Positions 9,765-18,267 of a stretch of DNA of 64,000 bases are shown here, one piece after another (position 1 is the stretch's first letter; each line of letters starts with the position of its first letter). The position numbers and the translations under genes were made by a program. The notes beneath the pieces are model-generated. The model made no database searches. It saw only the letters and a program-made list of their open reading frames with translations, and was not told the origin of the DNA. Source of the stretch: Aliiroseovarius pelagivivens (lineage in GTDB: Bacteria; Pseudomonadota; Alphaproteobacteria; Rhodobacterales; Rhodobacteraceae); the NCBI RefSeq assembly GCF_900302485.1, contig NZ_OMOI01000001.1, positions 1,054,001-1,118,000 of the forward strand, read 5' to 3'.

Positions 9765-10400
9765 ATGGACGGATCGCAAATTGGTACAGTCGAATGGACC
9801 ATCAAAGGGGAGCTCATCCTCAACTGTAACTGCACGGTCTTTTGCCCCTGTGTGGTCAGCTTGGGTAAGCACCCACCCACGGAAGGGCACTGCCAAACAT
9901 GGGGCGGAGTGCGGATTGACAGCGGTCAGTACGGCGATATCGACCTGTCAGGCCTAAACATTGGTTTGTTGATCGAAATTCCGGGCAACATGGGGCGCGG
10001 TAACTGGAAAGTAGCGCTGTTCATCGATGATCGCGCCAGCGACGAAGCGTTTGACGCTTTGGTTGCGATTTTCTCGGGTGCTGCCAAAGGTACAACTGGT
10101 CTGTTCCAAATGCTGGTAGGCGAGTTCCTGGGCGCGGAACGTCAGCCGGTCACCTATGAAACCGAAGGAAAGACACGTCACATCACGGTGGGTCGCAAGA
10201 TTGAAGGTGTGGTGCATCCGGTCGGCGGAGCGGATGGTGACGAAGATGTTGTCATTACCAACACACAATACTGGATGGGACCGGATATCACCGTGGCCAC
10301 GGCAACCAAAGGCAAGTTGCGTTCGCATGGACGGGTCTGGGATTTTGATGGCCGTTCGGCCGAGATCTGTCAGATCGACTGGAAAGGCCCCGGTCGCTAA
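9765..10400 (+). CDS. DUF1326 domain protein
   Basis: A 211-residue soluble protein of the DUF1326 family. Near the N terminus it has the cysteine cluster NCNCTVFCPC, which could bind a metal, and later an ITNTQYWMGPDI segment. GGGAGG lies just before the ATG at 9765. It directly follows DUF2182 and precedes dmdA by 32 bases, so it is part of the operon under the divergent GntR regulator. No enzymatic role can be assigned from the sequence. Why this pair sits between regulator and dmdA is an open question. Confidence 0.87.
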   Translation: MDGSQIGTVEWTIKGELILNCNCTVFCPCVVSLGKHPPTEGHCQTWGGVRIDSGQYGDIDLSGLNIGLLIEIPGNMGRGNWKVALFIDDRASDEAFDALVAIFSGAAKGTTGLFQMLVGEFLGAERQPVTYETEGKTRHITVGRKIEGVVHPVGGADGDEDVVITNTQYWMGPDITVATATKGKLRSHGRVWDFDGRSAEICQIDWKGPGR

Positions 10401-10432
10401 CGCGGCCGGAGGACCCCACGGGAGCGCGACCC

Positions 10433-11533
10433 ATGGCTATGATCTCACCATCCCGCCGCTTGCGGCGCACCCCTTTCTCTGACGGCGTCGAAGCTGCCGG
10501 GGTCAAGGGCTACACGGTGTATAACCACATGCTGCTGCCGACCGTTTTTCGGTCGGTGGAAGAAGACTATCGTCACTTGAAAGACGCGGTGCAGGTCTGG
10601 GACGTGTCCTGTGAACGGCAGGTCGAGGTGCGCGGCCCGGATGCCGCCCGCCTGATTCAGATGCTCACCCCGCGTGATCTGTCCAAGATGCAGGACGGGC
10701 AGTGTTTCTATGTCCCCATGGTCGACGAGACCGGGGGGATGTTGAACGACCCGGTGGCGGTGAAGTTGAATGAGGACCGGTTCTGGATCTCGATTGCGGA
10801 CAGTGATCTGATCATGTGGGTGAAGGGGCTGGCCTATGGGTTCCGGTTGGACGTTCTGGTGGATGAACCGGACGTCTCGCCTTTGGCCATTCAGGGTCCG
10901 AAGGCGGATGATCTGGCGGCGGCCGTCTTTGGCGATGCCGTGCGCGATATCCGCTTCTTCCGCTACAAACGGCTGGAGTTTCAGGGGCGCAGTCTTGTGG
11001 TCGCGCGGTCCGGCTATTCCAAGCAGGGCGGGTTCGAGATCTACGTCGAGGGCAGTGACATCGGCATGCCGCTGTGGAACGCACTGATGGAGGCAGGCAA
11101 AAGCATGGATGTACATGCTGGCTGCCCCAATGGGATCGAGCGCGTCGAAGGTGGGCTTTTGTCCTATGGCAACGATATGACCCGCGAAAACACCCCGCAC
11201 GAAGCTGGGCTGGGGCGGTTCTGTTCTACGGAAAGCGCTTTGGGTTGTGTGGGACGCGACGCGCTGTTGCGGGTGGCCAAAGAAGGCCCGGTGCAGCAAG
11301 TGCGCGCGATCGAGATACTGGGCACTGTGCCCCCGTGCGACCGGGCGTGGCCCTTGATGGACGGGGATCGACAAGTGGGTCAGGTGACCTCGGCCGCCAA
11401 CTCGCCTGATTTCAACACCGGTGTCGCCATTGGCATGGTGCGGATGACCCACTGGGATACGGGCACCGAGCTGGATGTGATGACGCCTGACGGACCGCGT
11501 GCAGCGACCGTCTATGACACTTTTTGGATTTAA
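10433..11533 (+). CDS. dmdA: dimethylsulfoniopropionate demethylase DmdA
   Basis: Transfers a methyl group from DMSP to tetrahydrofolate, giving methylmercaptopropionate, the first step of the demethylation pathway of marine bacteria. The 366-residue protein belongs to the GcvT aminomethyltransferase fold. It starts MAMISPSRRLRRTPFSDGVE and contains AVQVWDVSCERQVEVRGPDA, ARSGYSKQGGFEIYV and SYGNDMTRENTPHEAGL, closely matching the Roseobacter DmdA sequence as I remember it rather than glycine-cleavage GcvT. The downstream acuI gene, also in the DMSP pathway, strongly supports the call. It is cytosolic, and probably regulated by the FCD protein at 8161-8883. Confidence 0.93.
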   Translation: MAMISPSRRLRRTPFSDGVEAAGVKGYTVYNHMLLPTVFRSVEEDYRHLKDAVQVWDVSCERQVEVRGPDAARLIQMLTPRDLSKMQDGQCFYVPMVDETGGMLNDPVAVKLNEDRFWISIADSDLIMWVKGLAYGFRLDVLVDEPDVSPLAIQGPKADDLAAAVFGDAVRDIRFFRYKRLEFQGRSLVVARSGYSKQGGFEIYVEGSDIGMPLWNALMEAGKSMDVHAGCPNGIERVEGGLLSYGNDMTRENTPHEAGLGRFCSTESALGCVGRDALLRVAKEGPVQQVRAIEILGTVPPCDRAWPLMDGDRQVGQVTSAANSPDFNTGVAIGMVRMTHWDTGTELDVMTPDGPRAATVYDTFWI

Positions 11534-11543
11534 GGAGACGACG

Positions 11544-12536
11544 ATGTTCAAGGCACTTGTGATGGAACAGAACGACGAGGGGCTGGCCTCGGCGTCGATC
11601 AAGGAAATCGGTGAAGACGCGCTGCCCGAGGGTAATGTGACCGTTGCCGTTGAGTATTCGACCGTGAACTACAAGGACGGGCTGTGCATGTCCGCAAAGG
11701 GCGGGGGTCTTGTGCGCAACTATCCTCACGTACCGGGCATCGACTATGCAGGCACCGTGGAAGCGTCCGAAGATGACCGCTATAAGCCCGGCGACAAGGT
11801 GGTGCTGACCGGCTGGCGCGTGGGCGAAGTGTCTTGGGGTGGCTATACCCAGAAGGCACGTATTTCGGCCGACAAGTTGGTGCCGCTGCCCGAAGGTCTG
11901 ACCACCCGTCAGGCGATGGCCGTGGGCACAGCGGGCTTCACCTCGATGCTGGCTGTCATGGCTCTGGAAGATCACGGGCTGAAACCGGGGCAGGGACCAG
12001 TGCTGGTCACCGGGGCTGCTGGTGGCGTAGGATCGGTTGCCACGGCTATTCTGGCCAATCTGGGGTACGAGGTTGCAGGTGTGACCGGTCGCCCGGATCA
12101 GGCAGATTACCTGAAGTCACTCGGGGCCACCACCATCGTGGCGCGTGAAGAACTGAACGAGACCACGAAACGCCCGCTCGAGGCCGAGACATGGGCTGGG
12201 TGTGTGGATGCCGTGGGCGGTGACATGCTGGCGCGTGTGCTGGGTCAGATGAAATACGGTGCGTCCGTATCTGCGGTGGGTCTTGCAGGTGGCGCTGGGC
12301 TGCCGGCTACCGTCATCCCGTTCCTGCTGCGTGGTGTGAACCTGCTGGGGATCGACAGCGTCATGCAGCCCTACGACAACCGCGTGCGGGCTTGGCAGCG
12401 GATCGCCAAAGATCTGCCAATGGACAAGCTGGAAGCCATGATCAACCCTGCGACACTGGAAGACCTTCCCAAACTGGGCGCTGACATCTTAAATGGTCAG
12501 GTCAAAGGTCGTGTCGTGGTGGATGTGAATGCCTAA
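11544..12536 (+). CDS. acuI: acrylyl-CoA reductase AcuI
   Basis: An NADPH-dependent enzyme of the quinone oxidoreductase (MDR) family that reduces acryloyl-CoA to propionyl-CoA, removing a toxic intermediate of DMSP breakdown. The 330-residue product shows VEYSTVNYKDGLCMS near the N terminus, the Rossmann loop GAAGGVGSVA, and DAVGGDMLARVL, all typical of the YhdH/AcuI group. The start at 11544 has AAGGAG before it. It follows dmdA by 10 bases, the arrangement known from Ruegeria, and its last eight bases overlap the next gene. Confidence 0.93.
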   Translation: MFKALVMEQNDEGLASASIKEIGEDALPEGNVTVAVEYSTVNYKDGLCMSAKGGGLVRNYPHVPGIDYAGTVEASEDDRYKPGDKVVLTGWRVGEVSWGGYTQKARISADKLVPLPEGLTTRQAMAVGTAGFTSMLAVMALEDHGLKPGQGPVLVTGAAGGVGSVATAILANLGYEVAGVTGRPDQADYLKSLGATTIVAREELNETTKRPLEAETWAGCVDAVGGDMLARVLGQMKYGASVSAVGLAGGAGLPATVIPFLLRGVNLLGIDSVMQPYDNRVRAWQRIAKDLPMDKLEAMINPATLEDLPKLGADILNGQVKGRVVVDVNA

Positions 12537-12858
12537 GAACGATGAGGGGCGCGTTACAGCGTCCCTCGCCAATAAAACTCTGGAAGAGATTGACGGGCAG
12601 CGCTGGCCGACGCCGTGCTGCGCGTCTTATCTAGAGGCGACGACCACGTCGCTGCGCAAGAAACACCTTGGACAATTTACCACTGAAGATCTGCGCATCA
12701 TGATTGCGCAGGATATCGGCGCTGAGGTTCTGAAGCCCTTTGCGCTGGCGGTCTTGCGCGAAGATCCTATGGCCGAGGGCGACTATTATCCGGGTGATCT
12801 ATTGGAGGCAGCGCGAAAGCGATGGCCGGATGATCCCGAGCTTCAAGCCCTGACATAG
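12529..12858 (+). CDS. CdiI-like immunity domain protein
   Basis: A 109-residue cytosolic protein. The C-terminal half (LGQFTTEDLRIMIAQDIGAE, DPMAEGDYYPGDLLEA) matches the pattern of immunity proteins of contact-dependent growth inhibition systems as I know them. The ATG at 12529 lies inside the end of acuI (eight-base overlap), and a strong terminator follows, so it is the last gene of the dmdA operon. No CdiA toxin or CdiB is nearby. It may be an orphan immunity gene or a domain adapted to another role. Family assignment is from memory of the motif. Confidence 0.65.
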   Translation: MPKNDEGRVTASLANKTLEEIDGQRWPTPCCASYLEATTTSLRKKHLGQFTTEDLRIMIAQDIGAEVLKPFALAVLREDPMAEGDYYPGDLLEAARKRWPDDPELQALT

Positions 12859-12861
12859 AAA

Positions 12862-12884
12862 CGGCGCCGGATTTCCCGGCGCCG
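12862..12884 (+). terminator. intrinsic terminator of the dmdA operon
   Basis: A nine-base-pair perfect stem (CGGCGCCGG at 12862-12870 and CCGGCGCCG at 12876-12884) with a five-base loop, followed by CTTTTGTTTT. It lies between the immunity-like gene and the convergent BCCT gene and probably ends the plus-strand operon; it could act for both. Confidence 0.85.
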
Positions 12885-12912
12885 CTTTTGTTTTCAGATA
12901 TTGGGCGAGGCG

Positions 12913-14739
12913 TTACTCAGCCGGCTCCGCCTGAGTGCTTGCGTGTTTGTCACGCAGGCCGTCGCGATAAAGCGCTTTGGTCAAGGACGCCATCATCAGG
13001 CCCATGACCGCAGTAAAGGGAAGCGCGCCGATAATCATCGCGTTTTTCAGCGCATCCATCGGGTTGTTTTCCCCAGCCGCCAGAAGCAGCGTCCCGATCA
13101 CGGCGGTCAGAACAACACCCCAGACGATGCGGTGCTTGATGCCGGTCTCTTGCTCGCCGCCCGACATGATGGTGTTCATCACAAGGATGCCACTGTCTGC
13201 CGAGGTGACAAGGAAGGTCAGGATCAGGACCACGCACATCACGGTGATGATCGACAGGAACGGACCCGAGATCATTTCGCCCAGAGTGACGAAAAGCTTC
13301 GAGGTGTTCGAGGCGCCGATGATGGCACCTTCTGCAGCACCGCTCAGTTCCAGATCAATCGCGGTGCCGCCAAGGATGGTCATCCATGCAAAGCAGACCA
13401 GAGCCGGGGCGAATACGCAGCCGATGATGAACTCACGGACCGAACGACCCTTCGAGATTCGGGCCAGGAACAGGCCTACGAAGGGCGAGAACGCGATCCA
13501 CCAAGCCCAGTAGAAGGTGGTCCAGCCAGCTTGCCAGCCGAACTGACGGGCAGGTTCACCCGCGGCGTAGACTTCACGCAGCACGTCTGCGGGCAGGGCG
13601 GCTGCATCGCCTTCCAGACCCGACACGAAGCCACCATAGCTACCCCATGCGTTGGTTGCGCCACCCTTCAGGGAGTCGGCCAGCGGGGCTGCGGCTTCGG
13701 GCAGGTTGGCAGCAAAGTCGCCAGCAGGCTGTGGGCCGTATGCGCCGAAGGATAGCTGCACAATGTGCAGCAGGTAATCGACCAATGCCGCGCCATAGGT
13801 GGACATCGCAAAGAAGAACGAGCCGAAGACGATGAAGGTCAGAAGCAGGATCAGCGACAGAACCAGGTTCAGGTTCGACAGGTATTTCACCCCGCGTCCA
13901 ACACCCGAAACAGCCGAGATGATCGACAGACCCATGATGCAGACCAAACCCGTAACCAGTCCGACTTTGCCCGGTGCAGGCGCGTCGCCTGACATATCCA
14001 TCATCCACTCCATACCGGTGATGGCATAGAGACCGTCAATGAACTGGCTGACACCGAAGCCGATGGTCACCGAGACACCCAGAATGGTGGCGACAACGCC
14101 CAGAACGTCGACGATGTGACCGAAGAAGCCGTTCACGAACTTGCCGAAAAGCGGCGTCAGTGCCGAGCGGATCGTCAGTGGCATATCACGCGTATACGCA
14201 TAGTAAGCCAGCGACAGGCCGGTCATCACATAGATGGCCCAAGCGTGGAACCCGTAGTGCAGGAAGGTATAGCGATATCCCGACTGCAGGCTTTCCGGTG
14301 TGTTGGGTGCGACATCTCCGGTTAAGATGACTGGGTTCGATCCCCACAGGCCCAAAGGCTCGGCGGTTGCGAAGACCATCAGGCCGACGCCCAGACCGGC
14401 GCCAAACATCATCGAGAACCACGAGAAGTTCGAGAACTCGGGCTTCTCGCCCGGAAGTCCCATCACGCGTTTGCCGGTGGATGGTAGAATGGCCACGATA
14501 GCCAGGAAGAATAGGAACATGCCTACGATGATGATGTAAAAGCTGTTGAACCCTTCAAGAAGGCGCCAGTTCAGGCTGCCGAGGGTTGAATTCGCGTTTG
14601 CTGGGAAAACCAGTGCCCAGATCACCAGTGCGACCATGATCCCCTTCGAGATCAACGCAATCGGAAGGCTATTGCCCTCGTAAAAACCTGACGGAGCCTT
14701 CGGAATGTGAAGCTCCGTAAAGGGGGGTTTGATACTCAT
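12913..14739 (-). CDS. BCCT family transporter
   Basis: A 608-residue inner-membrane carrier of the betaine/choline/carnitine family, about 12 membrane segments. Directly visible: the aromatic-rich family signature GWTTFYWAWWIAFSPFVGLF and PLGLWGSNPVILTG. These carriers bring in quaternary ammonium or sulfonium compounds with Na+ or H+. Given the convergent dmdA operon, DMSP or glycine betaine is the likely substrate, as for DddT/DmdT-type carriers; that part is inference. The start at 14739 follows GGACAGGGA; a longer in-frame reading upstream is less likely. Confidence 0.9.
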   Translation of the reverse strand: MSIKPPFTELHIPKAPSGFYEGNSLPIALISKGIMVALVIWALVFPANANSTLGSLNWRLLEGFNSFYIIIVGMFLFFLAIVAILPSTGKRVMGLPGEKPEFSNFSWFSMMFGAGLGVGLMVFATAEPLGLWGSNPVILTGDVAPNTPESLQSGYRYTFLHYGFHAWAIYVMTGLSLAYYAYTRDMPLTIRSALTPLFGKFVNGFFGHIVDVLGVVATILGVSVTIGFGVSQFIDGLYAITGMEWMMDMSGDAPAPGKVGLVTGLVCIMGLSIISAVSGVGRGVKYLSNLNLVLSLILLLTFIVFGSFFFAMSTYGAALVDYLLHIVQLSFGAYGPQPAGDFAANLPEAAAPLADSLKGGATNAWGSYGGFVSGLEGDAAALPADVLREVYAAGEPARQFGWQAGWTTFYWAWWIAFSPFVGLFLARISKGRSVREFIIGCVFAPALVCFAWMTILGGTAIDLELSGAAEGAIIGASNTSKLFVTLGEMISGPFLSIITVMCVVLILTFLVTSADSGILVMNTIMSGGEQETGIKHRIVWGVVLTAVIGTLLLAAGENNPMDALKNAMIIGALPFTAVMGLMMASLTKALYRDGLRDKHASTQAEPAE

Positions 14740-15090
14740 ATTCCCTGTCCTTGGTTGTTTAACCTTGCTCAATCGGGCGGGCCGAATGGCATCTTGTGAG
14801 CCTGACGGACAGGATTTGTGCGACGTTCGTCAAAATGGACAGGATCGCAGTCATTTGCGACAATTTGTCGCTTTCTGGCCGCTTCCAGAGGGCATTTTAC
14901 GGTGTGCGATTGTATGCCGTTTCTGATGGTCTTGACGCCTGAAATGGAGCGGTTTAGCCAGATGATGTCCTCGTTTTGGCGAGGGCTGTCCGTGGTTTTG
15001 AAATGACTTCGGGCTGGCTGGAAGACCTGCCGGATCCGGGGTGGCTCTGATCTGACAGGCACCCCCCAAACATGACTGAAGGAGCCGACA
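14740..15090. promoter_or_regulatory. divergent intergenic region with inverted-repeat operator
   Basis: This 351-base gap holds no gene that I can support. It contains the perfect inverted repeat GCGACAA-T-TTGTCGC at 14857-14871 and a weaker related element, TGCGACGTTCGTC, at about 14819-14831. Both could be binding sites of one regulator acting on the BCCT gene (minus) and the aminotransferase (plus). The regulator is not identified; the arms differ from the FCD operators at 8910-8954. AAGGAG just before 15091 is the ribosome site of the next gene. Confidence 0.5.
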
Positions 15091-16317
15091 ATGGCCGAGC
15101 TGGACATCAACTGGGTGCGTGCGCAATTCCCCGCTTTCTCTGAGCCGACTTTACAGGGGCAGGCGTTCTTCGAAAATGCGGGTGGATCTTATACTTGCAA
15201 GCCGGTGATTGATCGCCTGACCCGTTATTACACCCAGCGTAAGGTTCAGCCCTATGCACCCTACGAGGCATCCCGACTGGCAGGGGAAGAGATGGACGAG
15301 GCGCGTGCGCGTTTGGCGGCCATGATGGGGGTGGAAACCGATGAGCTGTCTTTCGGTCCGTCGACCACGCAGAACACCTATGTGTTGGCACAGGCGTTCC
15401 GGCAGCACTTGTCGCCGGGCGATGCGATTGTCGTCACAAATCAGGATCACGAGGCGAATACCGGCCCGTGGCGGCGTCTGGCAGACGAAGGATTCGAGGT
15501 CCGCGAATGGCAAATCGACCCCGACACTGGCAATCTGGACCCGGCGGCTCTGGATGATCTTCTGGGCGACGGGAAGGTGAAGCTGGTCTGCTTCCCGCAT
15601 TGCTCGAACGTTGTTGGCGAGATCAATGACGTGAAAACCATCTGCGCGAAGGCCCGCATGGCAGGGGCCTATAGCTGTGTGGATGGCGTCAGCTACGCCC
15701 CACATGGCTTTGTGAATGTGGACGCGCTGGGCGCGGATATCTATTTGTTCTCAGCCTATAAGACCTATGGTCCGCATCAGGGCATCATGGTGATCCGCCG
15801 CGCGCTGGGCGAGGCACTGCCCAATCAGGCGCACTATTTCAATGAAGGCTGTCTGTACAAACGCTTCACCCCCGCAGGTCCTGACCACGCACAGGTCGCA
15901 GCCTCGGCCGGGATGGCGGACTATATAGAGGCGCTGGCCAAACATCATGGTGCAACCGGTGATCCCGCAGACTTGGCTGCCGCTTCCCACACCTTGATGC
16001 GTGATCACGAAGTAAAGCTGCTGCAACCGCTTCTGGATTTTGCTTCGGCCAAGAACTCGATCCGTTTGCTGGGGCCGTCGGTGGCAGCCAACCGGGCGCC
16101 GACCGTGTCACTGGTCTCGGCCAAGCCGGGGGAAGATCTGGCAACTGCTCTGGTCCCGAAAGGCATCATGGCAGGTGGAGGTGACTTCTATGCTGTGCGC
16201 GCGCTTGAGGCGCAGGGGGTAGACCCCGCACATGGCGTTTTGCGTGTCAGCTTCACCCACTATACGACCGCAGAAGAAGTCACGAAACTGATCGATGCTC
16301 TGGATCAGGTTCTCTGA
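15091..16317 (+). CDS. class V aminotransferase / cysteine-desulfurase-like PLP enzyme
   Basis: A 408-residue cytosolic PLP enzyme. The fold-type I class V pattern is visible: FFENAGGSYTCKP near the N terminus, FGPSTTQNTY for phosphate binding, NQDHEANTGPW, CVDGVSYAPHG with the PLP-ring Asp, and the Schiff-base Lys in FSAYKTYGPHQG. It resembles the cysteine desulfurase-like branch with no clear catalytic Cys loop, so it may cleave or transaminate another amino acid. AAGGAG precedes the ATG. It is divergent from the BCCT carrier. The substrate is unknown; a role in betaine or sulfur amino acid metabolism is speculative. Confidence 0.85.
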   Translation: MAELDINWVRAQFPAFSEPTLQGQAFFENAGGSYTCKPVIDRLTRYYTQRKVQPYAPYEASRLAGEEMDEARARLAAMMGVETDELSFGPSTTQNTYVLAQAFRQHLSPGDAIVVTNQDHEANTGPWRRLADEGFEVREWQIDPDTGNLDPAALDDLLGDGKVKLVCFPHCSNVVGEINDVKTICAKARMAGAYSCVDGVSYAPHGFVNVDALGADIYLFSAYKTYGPHQGIMVIRRALGEALPNQAHYFNEGCLYKRFTPAGPDHAQVAASAGMADYIEALAKHHGATGDPADLAAASHTLMRDHEVKLLQPLLDFASAKNSIRLLGPSVAANRAPTVSLVSAKPGEDLATALVPKGIMAGGGDFYAVRALEAQGVDPAHGVLRVSFTHYTTAEEVTKLIDALDQVL

Positions 16318-16332
16318 TATATCAACAGGTTG

Positions 16333-16354
16333 CCCCGGTCGGCATTGACCGGGG
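16333..16354 (+). terminator. hairpin after the aminotransferase gene
   Basis: CCCCGGTC (16333-16340) and GACCGGGG (16347-16354) form an eight-pair stem with a six-base loop, 15 bases after the stop codon. There is no T run after it, so it may be a transcript-stabilising hairpin rather than a full intrinsic terminator. Confidence 0.45.
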
Positions 16355-16476
16355 TACCACACCTGAATACTGCGTTTGCAAAGCGGTTTTCCGCAGTTGC
16401 ACAGCAGCTATCTTGCCAGCTCACCCATGCACGACATAGCCTTTTGGCAAACGTTTCTATGTTTCAGGGGTGAGAC

Positions 16477-17685
16477 ATGATCCTGACAGACACCAAGAAT
16501 CAAAGCGATTTGCCGCGCTATTTCGCGCAGGTATTTGCGATCGCCAAGCGCATGAATAAGGGGCGGCTGGACTTTGTGATGCCAGACGGTCGTCGATTTC
16601 AGGCAGATGGCGCACAGCCCGGCTATGTGGCCGAGCTTCACGTTCATGATCCGGATGTTTTCGCGCGTTTGATCCGCGAAGGCGATCTGGGGTTTTGTGA
16701 TTCCTACATCGAGGGCGGCTGGTCTACGCCCGACCTTCAGGCGTTTCTGGATCTCGTGCAGGATGACAATGACATGGTCTATGACGGGTTTCCCGGTCAG
16801 ATGTTCCTGCGTGCTTATGAACGGATGCGCCATCTGATGCGCGCCAACAGCAAGAAACAGGCAAAGAAGAACATCTCGGCCCATTATGATCTGGGAAATG
16901 ACTTTTATGGGGCGTGGCTGGATGACACGATGACGTATTCCTCGGCGCTGTTTCGCACCGGGCAAGAAAGCCTAGAGCGTGCTCAGGAGGAAAAGTACGC
17001 GTCCATGATCGACGAAATGGGCGTCGGGCCGGGGGATCATGTGCTTGAGATCGGCTGTGGCTGGGGTGGCTTTGCTGAACATGCCGCGCGCAAGGGGATC
17101 CGCGTGACGGGCCTGACCATCAGCCAAGAACAGCATGACTTCGCCGTGGAACGGCTGCGTCGTGCGGGTCTTCAGGACATGGTCGACATCAAAATGCAGG
17201 ATTACCGCGACGAGACCGGCCAGTATGATGGGATCGCATCGATCGAAATGTTCGAGGCCGTGGGCGAGAAATATTGGCCGATTTATTTTGATACGGTGAA
17301 ATCTTGTCTGAAACCCGGTGCAAAAGCGACATTGCAGATCATCACAATCGCGGAACGTAGGTTTGACGCTTACCGCAAAGGCGTTGACTTCATACAGAAG
17401 TATATCTTTCCGGGCGGCATGTTGCCGTCAAAGTCTGTGCTGCAAGACGAGGTGATGCGCGCGGGATTGGATACACGAAACCAGATCGAATTTGGGGAAA
17501 GCTACTCGGTCACGTTGCGTCGGTGGTTTGATCGTTTCAACGCCAGCTGGGGTAAAATCGCCCCGATGGGGTTTGATGAAAGATTTCACCGGATGTGGAA
17601 TTTCTATCTGACATCGTGCGCAGCGGCGTTTCATTCCGGAAGCTGTGATGTGGTTCAATTGACCGTAGAGCGGAGGTCTGGATAA
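16477..17685 (+). CDS. cfa: cyclopropane-fatty-acyl-phospholipid synthase family protein
   Basis: A 402-residue SAM-dependent enzyme that adds a methylene bridge to unsaturated acyl chains of membrane phospholipids. Visible are the YDLGNDFYGAWLDDTMTYSS block, the SAM loop LEIGCGWGGFAEHAA and the IEMFEAVGEKYW motif, all characteristic of the Cfa family. AGGGG lies before the ATG at 16477. It stands as its own unit before trgA. Related enzymes in this fold make other modified lipids, so the exact product is not certain. Confidence 0.9.
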   Translation: MILTDTKNQSDLPRYFAQVFAIAKRMNKGRLDFVMPDGRRFQADGAQPGYVAELHVHDPDVFARLIREGDLGFCDSYIEGGWSTPDLQAFLDLVQDDNDMVYDGFPGQMFLRAYERMRHLMRANSKKQAKKNISAHYDLGNDFYGAWLDDTMTYSSALFRTGQESLERAQEEKYASMIDEMGVGPGDHVLEIGCGWGGFAEHAARKGIRVTGLTISQEQHDFAVERLRRAGLQDMVDIKMQDYRDETGQYDGIASIEMFEAVGEKYWPIYFDTVKSCLKPGAKATLQIITIAERRFDAYRKGVDFIQKYIFPGGMLPSKSVLQDEVMRAGLDTRNQIEFGESYSVTLRRWFDRFNASWGKIAPMGFDERFHRMWNFYLTSCAAAFHSGSCDVVQLTVERRSG

Positions 17686-17781
17686 TTCTGTTTTACTGTC
17701 GTGCTTTACGCCATAATATGGCCATAAGCAGATCTTAACGATTTAGTAACAACGACCACAGACTTGGAAAGCGGGAAGCTT

Positions 17782-18222
17782 ATGCCAACAGCCGCAAAAC
17801 TTATCTCTGCCATCATTTTGGCTGCGGTCGGATGGCTGTGCGCTGAGCTGGTGAAACCCCTGATGCCCGAAGGCAAGGATCTGTCCTATCTCTCGCCGAC
17901 CGCATCAGCGGCAGGCCTGTTTGTTGGGTGGTTCTATTTGGGGCCGCGCGCGGACAAGAGGCTTGGAACCGCTGGGGCCAATGCAGGCACCACGCTTATT
18001 GTGCAGGTTTTTGTCACCCTTTTTACATTCTCGTTTGCCGAGATGATCAGCAATTCACTGCGCAAGCGGTATGAAGGGCCGATCGAGGCTTTGCAGGATA
18101 TTTTCGTCATCGGGTTTGAAACGGTGATGGAATATACAACCGCCGAGATCGCAGCGGTCGCTATCCTGGGTGTGTTCATTGCGTCAACAAGTGCCTTTTA
18201 CGCAGCCCGAAAATGGGGATAG
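17782..18222 (+). CDS. trgA: TrgA family membrane protein (tellurite resistance)
   Basis: A 146-residue protein with three to four hydrophobic segments: an N-terminal one (LISAIILAAVGWLCAELV), a central pair and a C-terminal one (AAVAILGVFIASTSAFYAA). It matches TrgA, first reported with trgB and cysK as a tellurite-resistance locus in Rhodobacter sphaeroides; the same gene order here is the strongest evidence. The start at 17782 is the first ATG; a TTG at 17764 is the alternative. The biochemical function is unknown. Confidence 0.85.
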   Translation: MPTAAKLISAIILAAVGWLCAELVKPLMPEGKDLSYLSPTASAAGLFVGWFYLGPRADKRLGTAGANAGTTLIVQVFVTLFTFSFAEMISNSLRKRYEGPIEALQDIFVIGFETVMEYTTAEIAAVAILGVFIASTSAFYAARKWG

Positions 18223-18267
18223 TGCATCTGTGTGTGACGCACCACATACAGATGTGAAAGGGATCTC

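Noticed and set aside
10445..11602. Minus-strand frame of 385 codons opposite dmdA
   Set aside because: Shadow of dmdA, which matches its family over the full length.
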